Shown here in pieces: positions 1 through 7,953 of a stretch of DNA of 38,793 nt. Position 1 is the first letter of the stretch; each line of letters opens with the position of its first letter. Below the pieces are notes generated by a model that saw nothing but the letters and a program-made list of their open reading frames with translations, was not told the DNA's origin and made no database searches. The DNA is from CADAWZ01 sp045114665 (lineage in GTDB: Bacteria > Vulcanimicrobiota > CADAWZ01). The position numbers were made by a program, and so were the translations under genes. The stretch spans positions 1 to 38,793 of the forward strand of contig JBGUKW010000021.1 in assembly GCA_045114665.1 (NCBI GenBank). The letters are read 5' to 3'.

Positions 1-380
1 AAAATGGGATAGAGGGTTCGTGTTAAACCCATTTGTAGTAAATATAATTTGAAAGGTTATATTGAACAATAAAGAAAGATATTTTATTTTATATTAAAAA
101 ATTTTATATATTATTTAATATTTTTCATAACATAGCATTTTTAATCACTCCCGTTTTTTTTATTATACCAAAAACAAAAGAAAAAAAATAATATAAAATT
201 CAAAAGTAAATTTTCAAATTTTTCTCATTTTCCTATCACCTTTCAAATTTCACAAAAATTGCTCATTCAAATTATTTGACTACTGACTTCCTAATTAAGA
301 CAAAGAAAAAAATGGGAGGAAAAACAGTTTATAAAAAGAAGATTATATTATATTTTTAAAAACAGGTGGCGTTGAAAAAC
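1..380. other. Gene-free stretch upstream of asnS
   Basis: No convincing gene is visible. The first 35 bases hold a weak inverted repeat (AAATGGG paired with CCCATTT) that may belong to a gene outside the window. On the minus strand a TATAAT (162-167), a GGGAG Shine-Dalgarno (148-152) and an ATG at 138 line up, but the frame closes after seven codons, so I do not call a gene. No T-box-like antiterminator sequence was recognised before asnS, and no clear sigma-70 promoter for asnS was found. Confidence 0.5.
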
Positions 381-1670
381 ATGGACACAACAATAGACAA
401 AATAGGTCAATTTGAAGGTCAGACAGTTAGATTAAAAGGCTGGATATATAACAAAAGATCTAGCGGAAAAATTGTTTTCCTTCAAATAAGAGATGGATTT
501 GGAATCATTCAGGCAGTAGCAGTAAAATCACAATTTGCACCTGAAAAATTTGAGGAAATCCAAAAAGCAACTCAAGAAAGTTCAATAATAGTAACAGGTT
601 CTGTAAGAAAAGATGAAAGAGCCCCAAGTGGTTACGAGCTTTCTCTTGAAACTTTTGAAGTAATTGGAACATCTGAAGACTATCCAATCTCTCCAAAAGA
701 ACATGGAGTAGATTTTCTAATGGAACACAGGCACCTTTGGCTAAGATCTGCAAGACAACATGCTATAATGAAAATAAGAAATACCATTATAAGGTCTTGC
801 GAAGATTATCTTAGAAAAGAAGGATTTTTACGCATAGATACTCCAATTTTAACACCTGCAGCATGTGAAGGTACAACAACACTTTTTGAAACAGATTACT
901 TTGACAGAAAAGCATATCTCTCACAGAGTGGTCAACTTTACAATGAAGCAAACTGTATGGCATTTGGAAAAGTTTACTGCTTTGGTCCAACATTCCGTGC
1001 AGAAAAATCAAAAACAAGAAGACATTTAATGGAATTTTGGATGCTCGAACCTGAAGTAGCATTTGCAACTATTGAAGACATAATGGAATTGGAAGAAAAT
1101 ATGATTTCATATATGGCTTCAAAAGTAGTTGAAGAAAATTCAGCAGATTTAAAATCAATCGGAAGAGATATTTCAAAGGTAGAAGCAATAAAAGCACCTT
1201 TCCCAAGATTGCATTATAATGACGCAATAGAACTTCTCCACTCACATGGAAATGATCTCCCTTGGGGTGAAGATTTTGGAGCAGATGAAGAGACAATAAT
1301 TTCATCACAATTTGACAGACCTGTATTTGTACACAGATATCCAGCACAATGTAAGGCTTTCTATATGGAACCAGATCCAAAAGATCCAAAACATGCACTT
1401 TGTGCTGATTTACTCGCCCCAGAAGGCTATGGTGAAATAACAGGTGGCGGTCAGAGAATGTCTGACTATGAGATGTTGAAAAACAAAATTATTGAAAACA
1501 AACTTCCACTTGAGGCTTATGAATGGTATCTCGATTTGAGAAAATATGGAAGCGTTCCACACAGTGGATTTGGAATTGGAATCGAAAGAACAATTACTTG
1601 GATTTGTGGAATTGATCACCTCAGAGAGACAATACCTTATCCAAGAATGTTGACTCGTCTCTATCCGTAA
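381..1670 (+). CDS. asnS: Asparaginyl-tRNA synthetase
   Basis: A class IIb aminoacyl-tRNA synthetase that charges tRNA-Asn with asparagine in the cytosol. The N-terminal OB-fold anticodon-binding domain is seen in about residues 10-100 (GWIYNKRSSGKI, FLQIRDGFG). The catalytic domain follows with motif 2 around FRAEKSKTRRHLMEFWMLE and motif 3 near the C-terminus (GFGIGIERTITWI). About 429 aa, at the short end for bacterial AsnRS. A GTG at 366 would add five residues but has no ribosome site; the ATG at 381 follows AGGTGG by about 11 bases and is preferred. Ends at a strong bidirectional terminator. AspRS is excluded by the Asn-type motif 2 and by the lack of the bacterial AspRS insertion domain. 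Confidence 0.95.
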   Translation: MDTTIDKIGQFEGQTVRLKGWIYNKRSSGKIVFLQIRDGFGIIQAVAVKSQFAPEKFEEIQKATQESSIIVTGSVRKDERAPSGYELSLETFEVIGTSEDYPISPKEHGVDFLMEHRHLWLRSARQHAIMKIRNTIIRSCEDYLRKEGFLRIDTPILTPAACEGTTTLFETDYFDRKAYLSQSGQLYNEANCMAFGKVYCFGPTFRAEKSKTRRHLMEFWMLEPEVAFATIEDIMELEENMISYMASKVVEENSADLKSIGRDISKVEAIKAPFPRLHYNDAIELLHSHGNDLPWGEDFGADEETIISSQFDRPVFVHRYPAQCKAFYMEPDPKDPKHALCADLLAPEGYGEITGGGQRMSDYEMLKNKIIENKLPLEAYEWYLDLRKYGSVPHSGFGIGIERTITWICGIDHLRETIPYPRMLTRLYP

Positions 1671-1690
1671 ATAATAACTTAAAACCCATC

Positions 1691-1730
1691 AAACCCCTTT
1701 CCTTAAATGAAAATAAGGGAAGGGGTTTTT
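1691..1730. terminator. Bidirectional intrinsic terminator between asnS and the HAD gene
   Basis: A stem of about 15 bp (AAACCCCTT side against AAGGGGTTT side, one wobble) with an 8-base loop is followed by a T tract on the plus strand and preceded by an A tract. It sits between convergent genes and can serve both asnS and the minus-strand phosphatase. Confidence 0.85.
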
Positions 1731-1740
1731 CACTATATAG

Positions 1741-2559
1741 TTAAAAAAACATTTCAAGTCCGACAGCTATTCCATCTTCATCGTTTGTCGGCACAGTCTT
1801 AAATGCAATTTTTTTGACATCATCTATTGCATTTCCCATTGCAAAAGAATATTTTGCAAATTTTAGCATTGAAATATCATTTGAACTATCTCCAAAAGCT
1901 ATTGTTGCACTTGATTTTATGTCTAATTGTTGGCACAGGTTTTTTAGTGCATTTCCTTTTGAAGCTGTGGGGGAATTTATTTCTGCATTATATTCGAGTG
2001 AAAATGTAACTTTTGCGTTAAGATTATATTTGCATAAGTTGATGATTTTGTCTTTTTCATAAATGTTTTTGCAAAATATGTTGATTTTATCAACAGGAGT
2101 TCCCAAGTTTACCATGTATTCTTTTATATTTTCGATAGGTGTACATGTTGAATATAATAGTTCTTTGAATTTTTCAAGATGATATTCTTTTAAATTTTCA
2201 AAAGCGTATTTTTCGAGAAAAGCTCCATTTTCATTGAAAAATTCAAGAGATACATCATAATTTTTTGTCAATTCTATTATTTTTATAGCTTCTTTTAATG
2301 GAAGTTGGTCTTCAAAAATTCTTTTGTTCGATTTTAGATTTATTATAAAAGCCCCATTCGTGCATATTGCATATTTGGCATTTGGAATTTGTTTTGTATA
2401 TTGAGTTATTTCTTTCGATGTTCTACCTGTGCAAATAACTATTTCTATCCCATTATTAGATGCTTTGTTTAATGATTGTAAAGTTTTTTGTGATATTTGG
2501 GATTTTGAATTTAAAAGCGTTCCGTCCATATCACAGGCAATTAATTTTATTTTATCCAT
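1741..2559 (-). CDS. Cof-type HAD-superfamily phosphatase
   Basis: A cytosolic haloacid-dehalogenase phosphatase of the Cof/YidA type, 272 aa, the usual length. Motif I is DMDGTLL at about residues 10-16 (nucleophile Asp plus acid/base Asp). Motif II is the CTGRTS segment near residue 43. The conserved lysine lies in SPTASKGNAL near residue 200, and motifs III/IV are in AFGDSSNDISML. The region between motifs II and III is the C2B cap that sets substrate specificity. Family members hydrolyse sugar phosphates, FMN or PLP; the substrate here cannot be told. It follows, on the same strand, a terminator belonging to the gene before it, so it is probably transcribed separately. Confidence 0.9.
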   Translation of the reverse strand: MDKIKLIACDMDGTLLNSKSQISQKTLQSLNKASNNGIEIVICTGRTSKEITQYTKQIPNAKYAICTNGAFIINLKSNKRIFEDQLPLKEAIKIIELTKNYDVSLEFFNENGAFLEKYAFENLKEYHLEKFKELLYSTCTPIENIKEYMVNLGTPVDKINIFCKNIYEKDKIINLCKYNLNAKVTFSLEYNAEINSPTASKGNALKNLCQQLDIKSSATIAFGDSSNDISMLKFAKYSFAMGNAIDDVKKIAFKTVPTNDEDGIAVGLEMFF

Positions 2560-2593
2560 AGTTTATTATCTAAATTCAAAATTAAGGAAATAT

Positions 2594-2640
2594 AAAAATA
2601 AGTGGTGTGAAAATTTTTTCACGCCACCCACTTATTTTTG
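2594..2640 (-). terminator. Intrinsic terminator of the DUF885/exported-protein operon
   Basis: A long inverted repeat (AATAAGTGG paired with CCACTTATT, plus an inner TGTGAAAA/TTTTCACG stem) lies directly after the stop of the small exported protein on the minus strand and continues into T residues. Confidence 0.75.
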
Positions 2641-2641
2641 T

Positions 2642-2974
2642 TTACCAGTGTTTTCTTACTCTTTTAACTTTTATCTTCTTAGGGTCTTCTTTGTCAAGAG
2701 TAACTGTATATTTATCATTTCCAGAATGTTTTACTGTTTCAAGTACAGTTTGGTTGTACTTTCCACCTGCAAATTTTATTTCTATTTCTCCAGTATGTTC
2801 TACAGGAATCGTTATTTTATCGTATTGTGTAATTGTATATGATTTTGACATATTTGTTCCATCTGTAACAGATATATCTAAAGGTCTATTTGTTTTGTTT
2901 TCAAAAATTATATTGGCATATACAGTTGATGACATTAATAAAACGATTCCAAGAGCTAAAAGAAGTCTTTTCAT
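2642..2974 (-). CDS. Small secreted or periplasmic protein of unknown function
   Basis: A 110-aa protein with a textbook Sec signal peptide: MKR, a hydrophobic core LLLALGIVLLM, and a likely cleavage after VYA at residue 20. The mature part of about 90 residues is rich in alternating Thr/Val/Ile/Lys, suggesting a small all-beta domain, and ends in a strongly basic tail (KKIKVKRVRKHW). I do not recognise the family. Its start codon lies just after the stop of the DUF885 peptidase, so the two are translationally coupled and end at a shared terminator. Whether it works with that peptidase is unknown. Confidence 0.75.
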   Translation of the reverse strand: MKRLLLALGIVLLMSSTVYANIIFENKTNRPLDISVTDGTNMSKSYTITQYDKITIPVEHTGEIEIKFAGGKYNQTVLETVKHSGNDKYTVTLDKEDPKKIKVKRVRKHW

Positions 2975-2975
2975 T

Positions 2976-4592
2976 TTATACCTCTTTCTTTGATAGTTTG
3001 TTATCTATCACATTTTTCATTATAGTTATAGGTAAACTTCCTGCATTAAGCATTATATCATGAATTTCTTTTTTTGTACAACCATATTTTTTCTGAGAGT
3101 TATTTATCAACTCTTTTAACATGTGTTTGCCCATTAGATAACTCAGTTGATATCCTGGTGTGTAAGTATATCTTTTTACTTCACCTATTGCTCCTGTATA
3201 TTCAAGACCTGCATCCTCTACAAGATGTTTTACAGCATCTTCAAAAGACATCTTTCCTGTTGCCAGTTCAACATCAATTACGATTCTCCAAGCTCTCCAG
3301 TACATATCTTTTAATCTTATGAGCATTGCAGAAGGGGAATTATAAAATCCTGCTTCAGCTGTTGCGTCTTCGCAATAGTGAGCCCAACCTTCGACAAATT
3401 CTGTTGCATGTGCATAAATTCTTGCTGTTGAAGGATTTAAATTTGCACAAGTTAACTGTAAATGATGTCCAGGATATGCTTCATGAACAGATGTACTGAC
3501 TAAATCTTCAAAACAGAATTCCATTAGCATATCGTCATTTGACTCAGGAGGTGTCATCATATATATACCCTTTTGGTCTGTGTCAAATTTTCCAGGAGGT
3601 GAATATGCTGCAAATGGAATTATATGTCTCATAAATATTGGAGTTTCTACAACTTCAAGTATTTCATGTTTTGGAAGAGTTGCGAAATCTGACTTTTCTA
3701 CAAATTCTCTTGCTTCTCTCATGACTTTTTTGCAATCATTTATGACATGCTCAAAACTTTCTGCATGTCCTTTTTTGATTTTTTGCAAAACTTCCATGAC
3801 AGTAGCTGTTGAATCAATTTGCTCTGCTGTTTTCTTCATTTCAGCATTTATTTTTTTGATATAGTCATAACCTATTTCCAATATTTCTTTTGAAGAGTAG
3901 GGGAGAAGTCTTCTTTTTAGAAGCTCATTATATTTGTCTTCACTCATTGTGAAATTTTTGTCTGCTTTTGGAAGTTCATCGAGAAGCCATTGTTCATGAG
4001 CTTTAAAAGCGTTTTTAACATTTATTGCATCTATGTGAAGTTCATTTAATATGTCACAGTCATTTGTAACTGTTTTTCCAAAGTCTTCTATAAAATCAAT
4101 AAAGCCCTTCATTCTTCTACAGGACTCTATTCCCATTTCTGTCCAAAGCCAAACAGGATTATGTAATAGAGATTTTTCATTTTCAAGAAAAAGAGGAATT
4201 TTTTTCATCTTTTTCATTATGCTTAAAAGTCTCTTTTTAATAGGTGTAGAATCCCTGAAAAGTATTGTATAAAGAGCATTTCCAACTGTGTCAACTGATC
4301 TTGGATATCTTGCCCACAGTTTTAATTCTTTATGGCGAAATTCCCCTAATTCGAGCATTGATTTCAAGACTTGTTGATCTATTTTTTCGTCATCTGTCAA
4401 AACTTCATTTTCAAATGATTTGACTTCTCTGAGGAAATTGCGATCATGTTCGACTGTTGCTTCTATGTCTTCCATTCCGCCATCTGGCATTATGTCGTCA
4501 TATTCTTCAAGTCCCATATCACTTCCCCAAAGCGGTGAGATCTTTAGGTCTTCTCTAAAATAACGCTCGGTCATTTTACTGAAATCTGACAT
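2976..4592 (-). CDS. DUF885-family metallopeptidase
   Basis: A 538-aa member of the DUF885 (PF05960) family, putative zinc-dependent carboxypeptidase/oligopeptidase-like enzymes. The signature HEAYPGHHLQL is near residue 375 and supplies the HExxxxH-type metal ligands; a conserved downstream segment FVEGWAHYCED supplies the further acidic ligand. N-terminal residues contain the typical PLWGSDMGLEEYDD segment. No signal peptide is visible, so the enzyme is probably cytosolic. The ATG is preceded by GGAGGGAA at good spacing. First gene of a two-gene operon with the small exported protein. The family is clear; the substrate is not. Confidence 0.88.
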   Translation of the reverse strand: MSDFSKMTERYFREDLKISPLWGSDMGLEEYDDIMPDGGMEDIEATVEHDRNFLREVKSFENEVLTDDEKIDQQVLKSMLELGEFRHKELKLWARYPRSVDTVGNALYTILFRDSTPIKKRLLSIMKKMKKIPLFLENEKSLLHNPVWLWTEMGIESCRRMKGFIDFIEDFGKTVTNDCDILNELHIDAINVKNAFKAHEQWLLDELPKADKNFTMSEDKYNELLKRRLLPYSSKEILEIGYDYIKKINAEMKKTAEQIDSTATVMEVLQKIKKGHAESFEHVINDCKKVMREAREFVEKSDFATLPKHEILEVVETPIFMRHIIPFAAYSPPGKFDTDQKGIYMMTPPESNDDMLMEFCFEDLVSTSVHEAYPGHHLQLTCANLNPSTARIYAHATEFVEGWAHYCEDATAEAGFYNSPSAMLIRLKDMYWRAWRIVIDVELATGKMSFEDAVKHLVEDAGLEYTGAIGEVKRYTYTPGYQLSYLMGKHMLKELINNSQKKYGCTKKEIHDIMLNAGSLPITIMKNVIDNKLSKKEV

Positions 4593-4915
4593 GTATTCCC
4601 TCCGTTTATAAAATAATCATTATTATAATACAAGAAAAATATAAAAAGCCCTCTTTATTACTTTATGCTATTTTATTTTTGATTATTTCAATATTAAATT
4701 GAGTGTTAAATAATTTAACTCGTTTTGTTAGTTATTTTTTAGGTATTTAGCAAGTATAATAGTTTTTACAGTATAAGTTAATGTATTATTATTTTTCTTA
4801 ATATTTTTGAAAATTGCTGTAAATGAGTAAGTTTTTTTATTTGTATTTAGAGGGGGAATTGAATTAATATAGAATCTTTATATTTCTATTTTTATATTTT
4901 TAGGAGTTTATATAA
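4593..4915. other. Divergent intergenic region
   Basis: AT-rich region between the divergent DUF885 and acidic-repeat genes. A TATAAT at 4755-4760 on the plus strand could be a -10 box, but no good -35 lies 16-18 bases upstream. A GGAG ribosome site at about 4903 serves the acidic-repeat gene. No other feature seen. Confidence 0.4.
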
Positions 4916-5509
4916 ATGAGAAAGTCAGACAGATATTCAAGCAGAAATGATATTAACGACGACGAATATAGAGAGTTAAAAAGAAAGATGAGAAAAGCTG
5001 AGCGTGCCTTGGAAGAGTTGGAACAGGAACTCGAAGAGTGCGACGAAGATGATGAGGAGAAATATGAAAAGTTAGAAAGAAAAATAAGAAAAACTGAGCG
5101 TGCCCTAGAAGAATTGGAAAAAGAACTCGAAGAATATGAAGACGATGAAGATGACGAAGATGATGAAGACGATGAAGATGATGAAGATGATGAAGACGAT
5201 GAAGATGATGAAGACGATGAAGACGATGAAGACGATGAAGATGATGAAGATGATGTAGATGATGAAGAAGATGAAGATGATGAAGACGATGAAGATGATG
5301 AAGATGATGTAGATGATGAAGAAGATGAAGATGATGAAGAAGATGAAGATGATGAAGAAGATGAAGATGATGAAGACGATGAAGATGATGAAGACGATGA
5401 AGATGATGAAGATGATGAAGATGATGAAGATGATGAAGATGATTATAGATCGAGAAGAAGACATTCAAGCAGAAATAGAAATGTAAATAGAAGAAGGGGA
5501 AGAAGATAG
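4916..5509 (+). CDS. Coiled-coil protein with long Asp/Glu repeat tract
   Basis: A 197-aa low-complexity protein, family unknown. Residues about 18-75 are two copies of a charged helical module (KxMRKAERALEELEQELEE, then KIRKTERALEELEKELEE) that should form a coiled coil. Residues about 76-175 are an almost pure (D/E)n tract built from DDE triplets with occasional V. The last 22 residues are a basic, Arg/Asn/Ser-rich tail (RSRRRHSSRNRN). The ATG follows TAGGAG by about 9 bases. It lies beside the calcium-binding RTX-like array, convergent with it across a shared terminator. A cation-binding or histone-like role is possible on composition alone, but nothing proves it. The long open frames on the opposite strand are consequences of the repeat. 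Confidence 0.7.
   Translation: MRKSDRYSSRNDINDDEYRELKRKMRKAERALEELEQELEECDEDDEEKYEKLERKIRKTERALEELEKELEEYEDDEDDEDDEDDEDDEDDEDDEDDEDDEDDEDDEDDEDDVDDEEDEDDEDDEDDEDDVDDEEDEDDEEDEDDEEDEDDEDDEDDEDDEDDEDDEDDEDDEDDYRSRRRHSSRNRNVNRRRGRR
5139..5445 (+). repeat. GAT/GAA/GAC codon microsatellite-like tract
   Basis: About 300 bases of GATGAAGAT- and GACGATGAA-type units repeating with 9-base periodicity inside the acidic protein. All interruptions keep the frame. Such tracts can change length by slipped-strand mispairing; units of three never shift the frame. Confidence 0.9.
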
Positions 5510-5522
5510 TCTTTTGTTAATT

Positions 5523-5572
5523 GATAAAAAAATGAGTGTATGAATAAATTTCTTCATACACTCATTTTTATC
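5523..5572. terminator. Bidirectional terminator between the acidic-repeat gene and the RTX array
   Basis: A near-perfect inverted repeat of about 18 bp per arm (AAAAATGAGTGTATGAA against TTCATACACTCATTTTT) with A and T flanks on both sides, so it can end both the plus-strand acidic gene and the minus-strand array transcript. Confidence 0.9.
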
Positions 5573-5583
5573 AAATTTATATT

Positions 5584-5706
5584 TTAAACTGGCAAATTTC
5601 TCCAAGTTTTAAAATTTTCTTGTTTTATGTAATAATGTTGCCTTTTTTCTAATCCTAAATCTTCTCTCATGTCGTTTTCATTCAATCCTTCTGGATTTCC
5701 TGTTAA
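5584..5706 (-). pseudogene. Orphan 3' tail of an eighth RTX-M91 paralogue
   Basis: Directly downstream of the last full paralogue, minus-strand translation gives TGNPEGLNENDMREDLGLEK then RQHYY and a diverging tail ending WRNLPV and a stop at 5584-5586. This repeats the C-terminal end of the neighbouring full gene (same residues through RQHYY) at an offset of 125 bp, in a different frame, with no start codon or catalytic domain. It is a remnant of a lost paralogue or of unequal recombination at the array end. Confidence 0.85.
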
Positions 5707-7919
5707 TTGTTGTAATAATTATTTCTCCAAAATTTACGCTTTTCTGATTCTGTGTAATAATGTTGCCTTTTTTCTAATCCTAAATCTTCTCTCATGTCAT
5801 TTTCAGTCAATCCTTCTGGATTTCCTGTTGTTACTGTACCATCAGGATGTTTTATAGGGATTCCATTTTCTACTGGAAGTCCGACACATTGTCTTTCAAG
5901 TTTATCTGTTAGATAATCATTTTCACTATTGTCTTCTTTTTGTTTTCCTGGTTGAAGTGTTCCTGTTGCCATGTTGTAAGTATGTACTCCTTCATGGTGA
6001 AGAACATTTAGTGGAACTCCATTTTCTGATCCATTAACTGCAGGGTTGTAATGTATTTCTGGATCTATGCCTTCACCTCTTTTACCGTCAGGAGTTATCA
6101 TTGCATTACTCCAATTTGCACCGCCAGCAAAACCATTTTCTTGATTTTTGAGTTCTTTAATTGTAACAGTATGACCTGATTTATCTATTTCTGACATTAA
6201 TTTTTTGCCTGAGCGGGTGTGCCTCATTGATTCTAAATCAGATTCTACTCTCATTTGAAATTCTTCATCGCCTTCTACTTTTATTGAAGAACCTAAATTT
6301 TCATTTTCTGAAGCCTCATATCTGTTTATTCTATTGCCTTCTTTTGCTTTTATATTTCCTTCAGTATCATCATATATGGTGCTTTTTTCGCTTGTTGTTG
6401 TTATATTATCTTTTCCTTTACCGCCAAATACAGTGTTTTTGCCATCTCCTGTATTTATTTTATCATTACCTTTTCCACCATCAACAAAATTATTTCCATT
6501 TCCTGTGGTTATGTCATCATTTCCATCTAATCCATATATGACATTTTTCCCATTACCTGCAGTTATTTTGTCATCACCTTTTCCGCCTTCAACATAGTTT
6601 TCACCATTACCTACTTTTATGTTGTCTTTTCCATCTCTTCCATATATTCTGTTGTCTCCATTACCTGCAGTTATTTTGTCATCACCTTTTCCGCCATCAA
6701 TTTTGTTATCACCATTTCCTGCATTTATTTTATCATTTCCATTTTCTCCATAGATGTCATTGTCGCCATTACCTGTTCTTATATTGTCGTTACCATCTCC
6801 ACCATGTATGACATTTTTTCCATTGCCTGCGGTTATATTGTCATCTCCATTATCACCATTTATGGTGTTAGTACCATCGCCTGCATTTATATTATCATTT
6901 CCATCTCCGCCATTTATAGTGCTAATACCATTTCCTGATACAGTTATATTGTCTTCACCATCTCCTCCATTTATGTTGTTAAGACCATTTCCTGATACAG
7001 TTATATCATCGTTACCATTTCCGCCATCTATGGTGTTAAACCCATTTCCTGATACATTTATTTTATCATTTCCATCTCCTCCATTTATGGTTTTAACCCC
7101 ATTTCCTGATACAGTTATATTATCATCACCATTTCCGCCATTTATAGTGTTAGCACCATTTCCTGATACAGTTATATTATCATTTCCATTTCCAGCATCT
7201 ATATTATTTGTATCTCCGTTTGCTACAATGACATCATTTCCATCTTGTGAATTTATTTTGTTATTTTTTCCTGATACATTTATTTTGTCATTACCATTTC
7301 CTGTTGTTATTGTATTTACATCTCCATTGAGATTTATTTTGTTATTTCCATTACCTGTTTTTATTCTATTTAGATGTGATTCTTTTGATGTAATAGCATT
7401 ATTTCCATTTCCAGCGGTTACAAAATTTCTTCCTTGGCTGAGATTTATATTGTTGTTGCCTTCACCTGCATCTATTACAATATTGTTGGAAATTGCAGAT
7501 ATATCTACACTGTCATTACCATCACCTAAATTAATTTTGAATCCGTTTGCTGCTTCTTCAGGAGTATATTCTCTTATTTCTCCATTTATATTTATGACAA
7601 TATTTCCATTTTCTTCATTGATACTTGCTTTTATTATATCATTTCCCTCTGATCCATTTATTTGAATCATCTTTTTTTGTGTCTCTTCTGACATAACAAA
7701 AGTATCAATATTATCACTTATAAGCTGTGAATCTGTTTGTCCAAATATCATTCCTTGTTGATTTTCATTGAAAGAGTCTTCATAATTAGAAAGTTGTTCT
7801 TCAAGAGTTTTTGTATCATCTCTTTTTATTGTATAATCTGTATTATTAACTCCACCGCCAATGATACCCCCAAAAATACCTGTATTACCGCCTAAAATTC
7901 CTCCAATACTTGAACTCAT
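5703..7919 (-). CDS. RTX-like repeat protein with C-terminal M91/NleD-like metallopeptidase domain (array gene 7, longest)
   Basis: 738 aa, last gene of the array in transcription order. Order of parts: Gly-rich N-terminus without signal peptide (residues 1-25), a conserved module (EETQKKM, INGSEGNDIIKAS, about 75-135), about 400 residues of RTX-like GGNGDDNI/AGNGDNKI nonapeptide-type repeats, a linker (FQMRVESDLES), and a peptidase-like domain with HHEGVHTYN (HExxH at about 642-646), LERQCVGL, HPDGTVTTGNP and LTENDMREDLGL. RTX repeats bind calcium and fold as a beta-roll outside the cell; M91 enzymes such as NleD are zinc effectors that cleave host proteins. The C-terminus extends about 17 residues past the family end. 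Export route and target are unknown. Confidence 0.85.
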   Translation of the reverse strand: MSSSIGGILGGNTGIFGGIIGGGVNNTDYTIKRDDTKTLEEQLSNYEDSFNENQQGMIFGQTDSQLISDNIDTFVMSEETQKKMIQINGSEGNDIIKASINEENGNIVININGEIREYTPEEAANGFKINLGDGNDSVDISAISNNIVIDAGEGNNNINLSQGRNFVTAGNGNNAITSKESHLNRIKTGNGNNKINLNGDVNTITTGNGNDKINVSGKNNKINSQDGNDVIVANGDTNNIDAGNGNDNITVSGNGANTINGGNGDDNITVSGNGVKTINGGDGNDKINVSGNGFNTIDGGNGNDDITVSGNGLNNINGGDGEDNITVSGNGISTINGGDGNDNINAGDGTNTINGDNGDDNITAGNGKNVIHGGDGNDNIRTGNGDNDIYGENGNDKINAGNGDNKIDGGKGDDKITAGNGDNRIYGRDGKDNIKVGNGENYVEGGKGDDKITAGNGKNVIYGLDGNDDITTGNGNNFVDGGKGNDKINTGDGKNTVFGGKGKDNITTTSEKSTIYDDTEGNIKAKEGNRINRYEASENENLGSSIKVEGDEEFQMRVESDLESMRHTRSGKKLMSEIDKSGHTVTIKELKNQENGFAGGANWSNAMITPDGKRGEGIDPEIHYNPAVNGSENGVPLNVLHHEGVHTYNMATGTLQPGKQKEDNSENDYLTDKLERQCVGLPVENGIPIKHPDGTVTTGNPEGLTENDMREDLGLEKRQHYYTESEKRKFWRNNYYNN
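6910..7190 (-). repeat. 57-bp tandem repeat inside array gene 7
   Basis: The sequence ACCATTTCCTGATAC or a close variant recurs at about 6928, 6985, 7042, 7099 and 7156, an exact 57-bp period. Each unit encodes 19 residues of the form NITVSGNGxNTINGGNGDD. High DNA identity between units points to recent in-frame expansion. Confidence 0.85.
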
Positions 7920-7953
7920 TTATTTTATTCCTTTCTTTATTATTTTTTATTAA

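Noticed and set aside
2429..2842. Plus-strand open frame across the HAD/exported-protein boundary
   Set aside because: It overlaps two well-supported minus-strand genes and a terminator and encodes a Phe/Cys-rich improbable protein.
4953..5468. Long minus-strand open frames rich in His/Leu or Ile/Phe across the acidic repeat
   Set aside because: They are mirror frames of a 9-base repeat that has no stop codons in several frames; the plus-strand frame has a ribosome site and a sensible protein.
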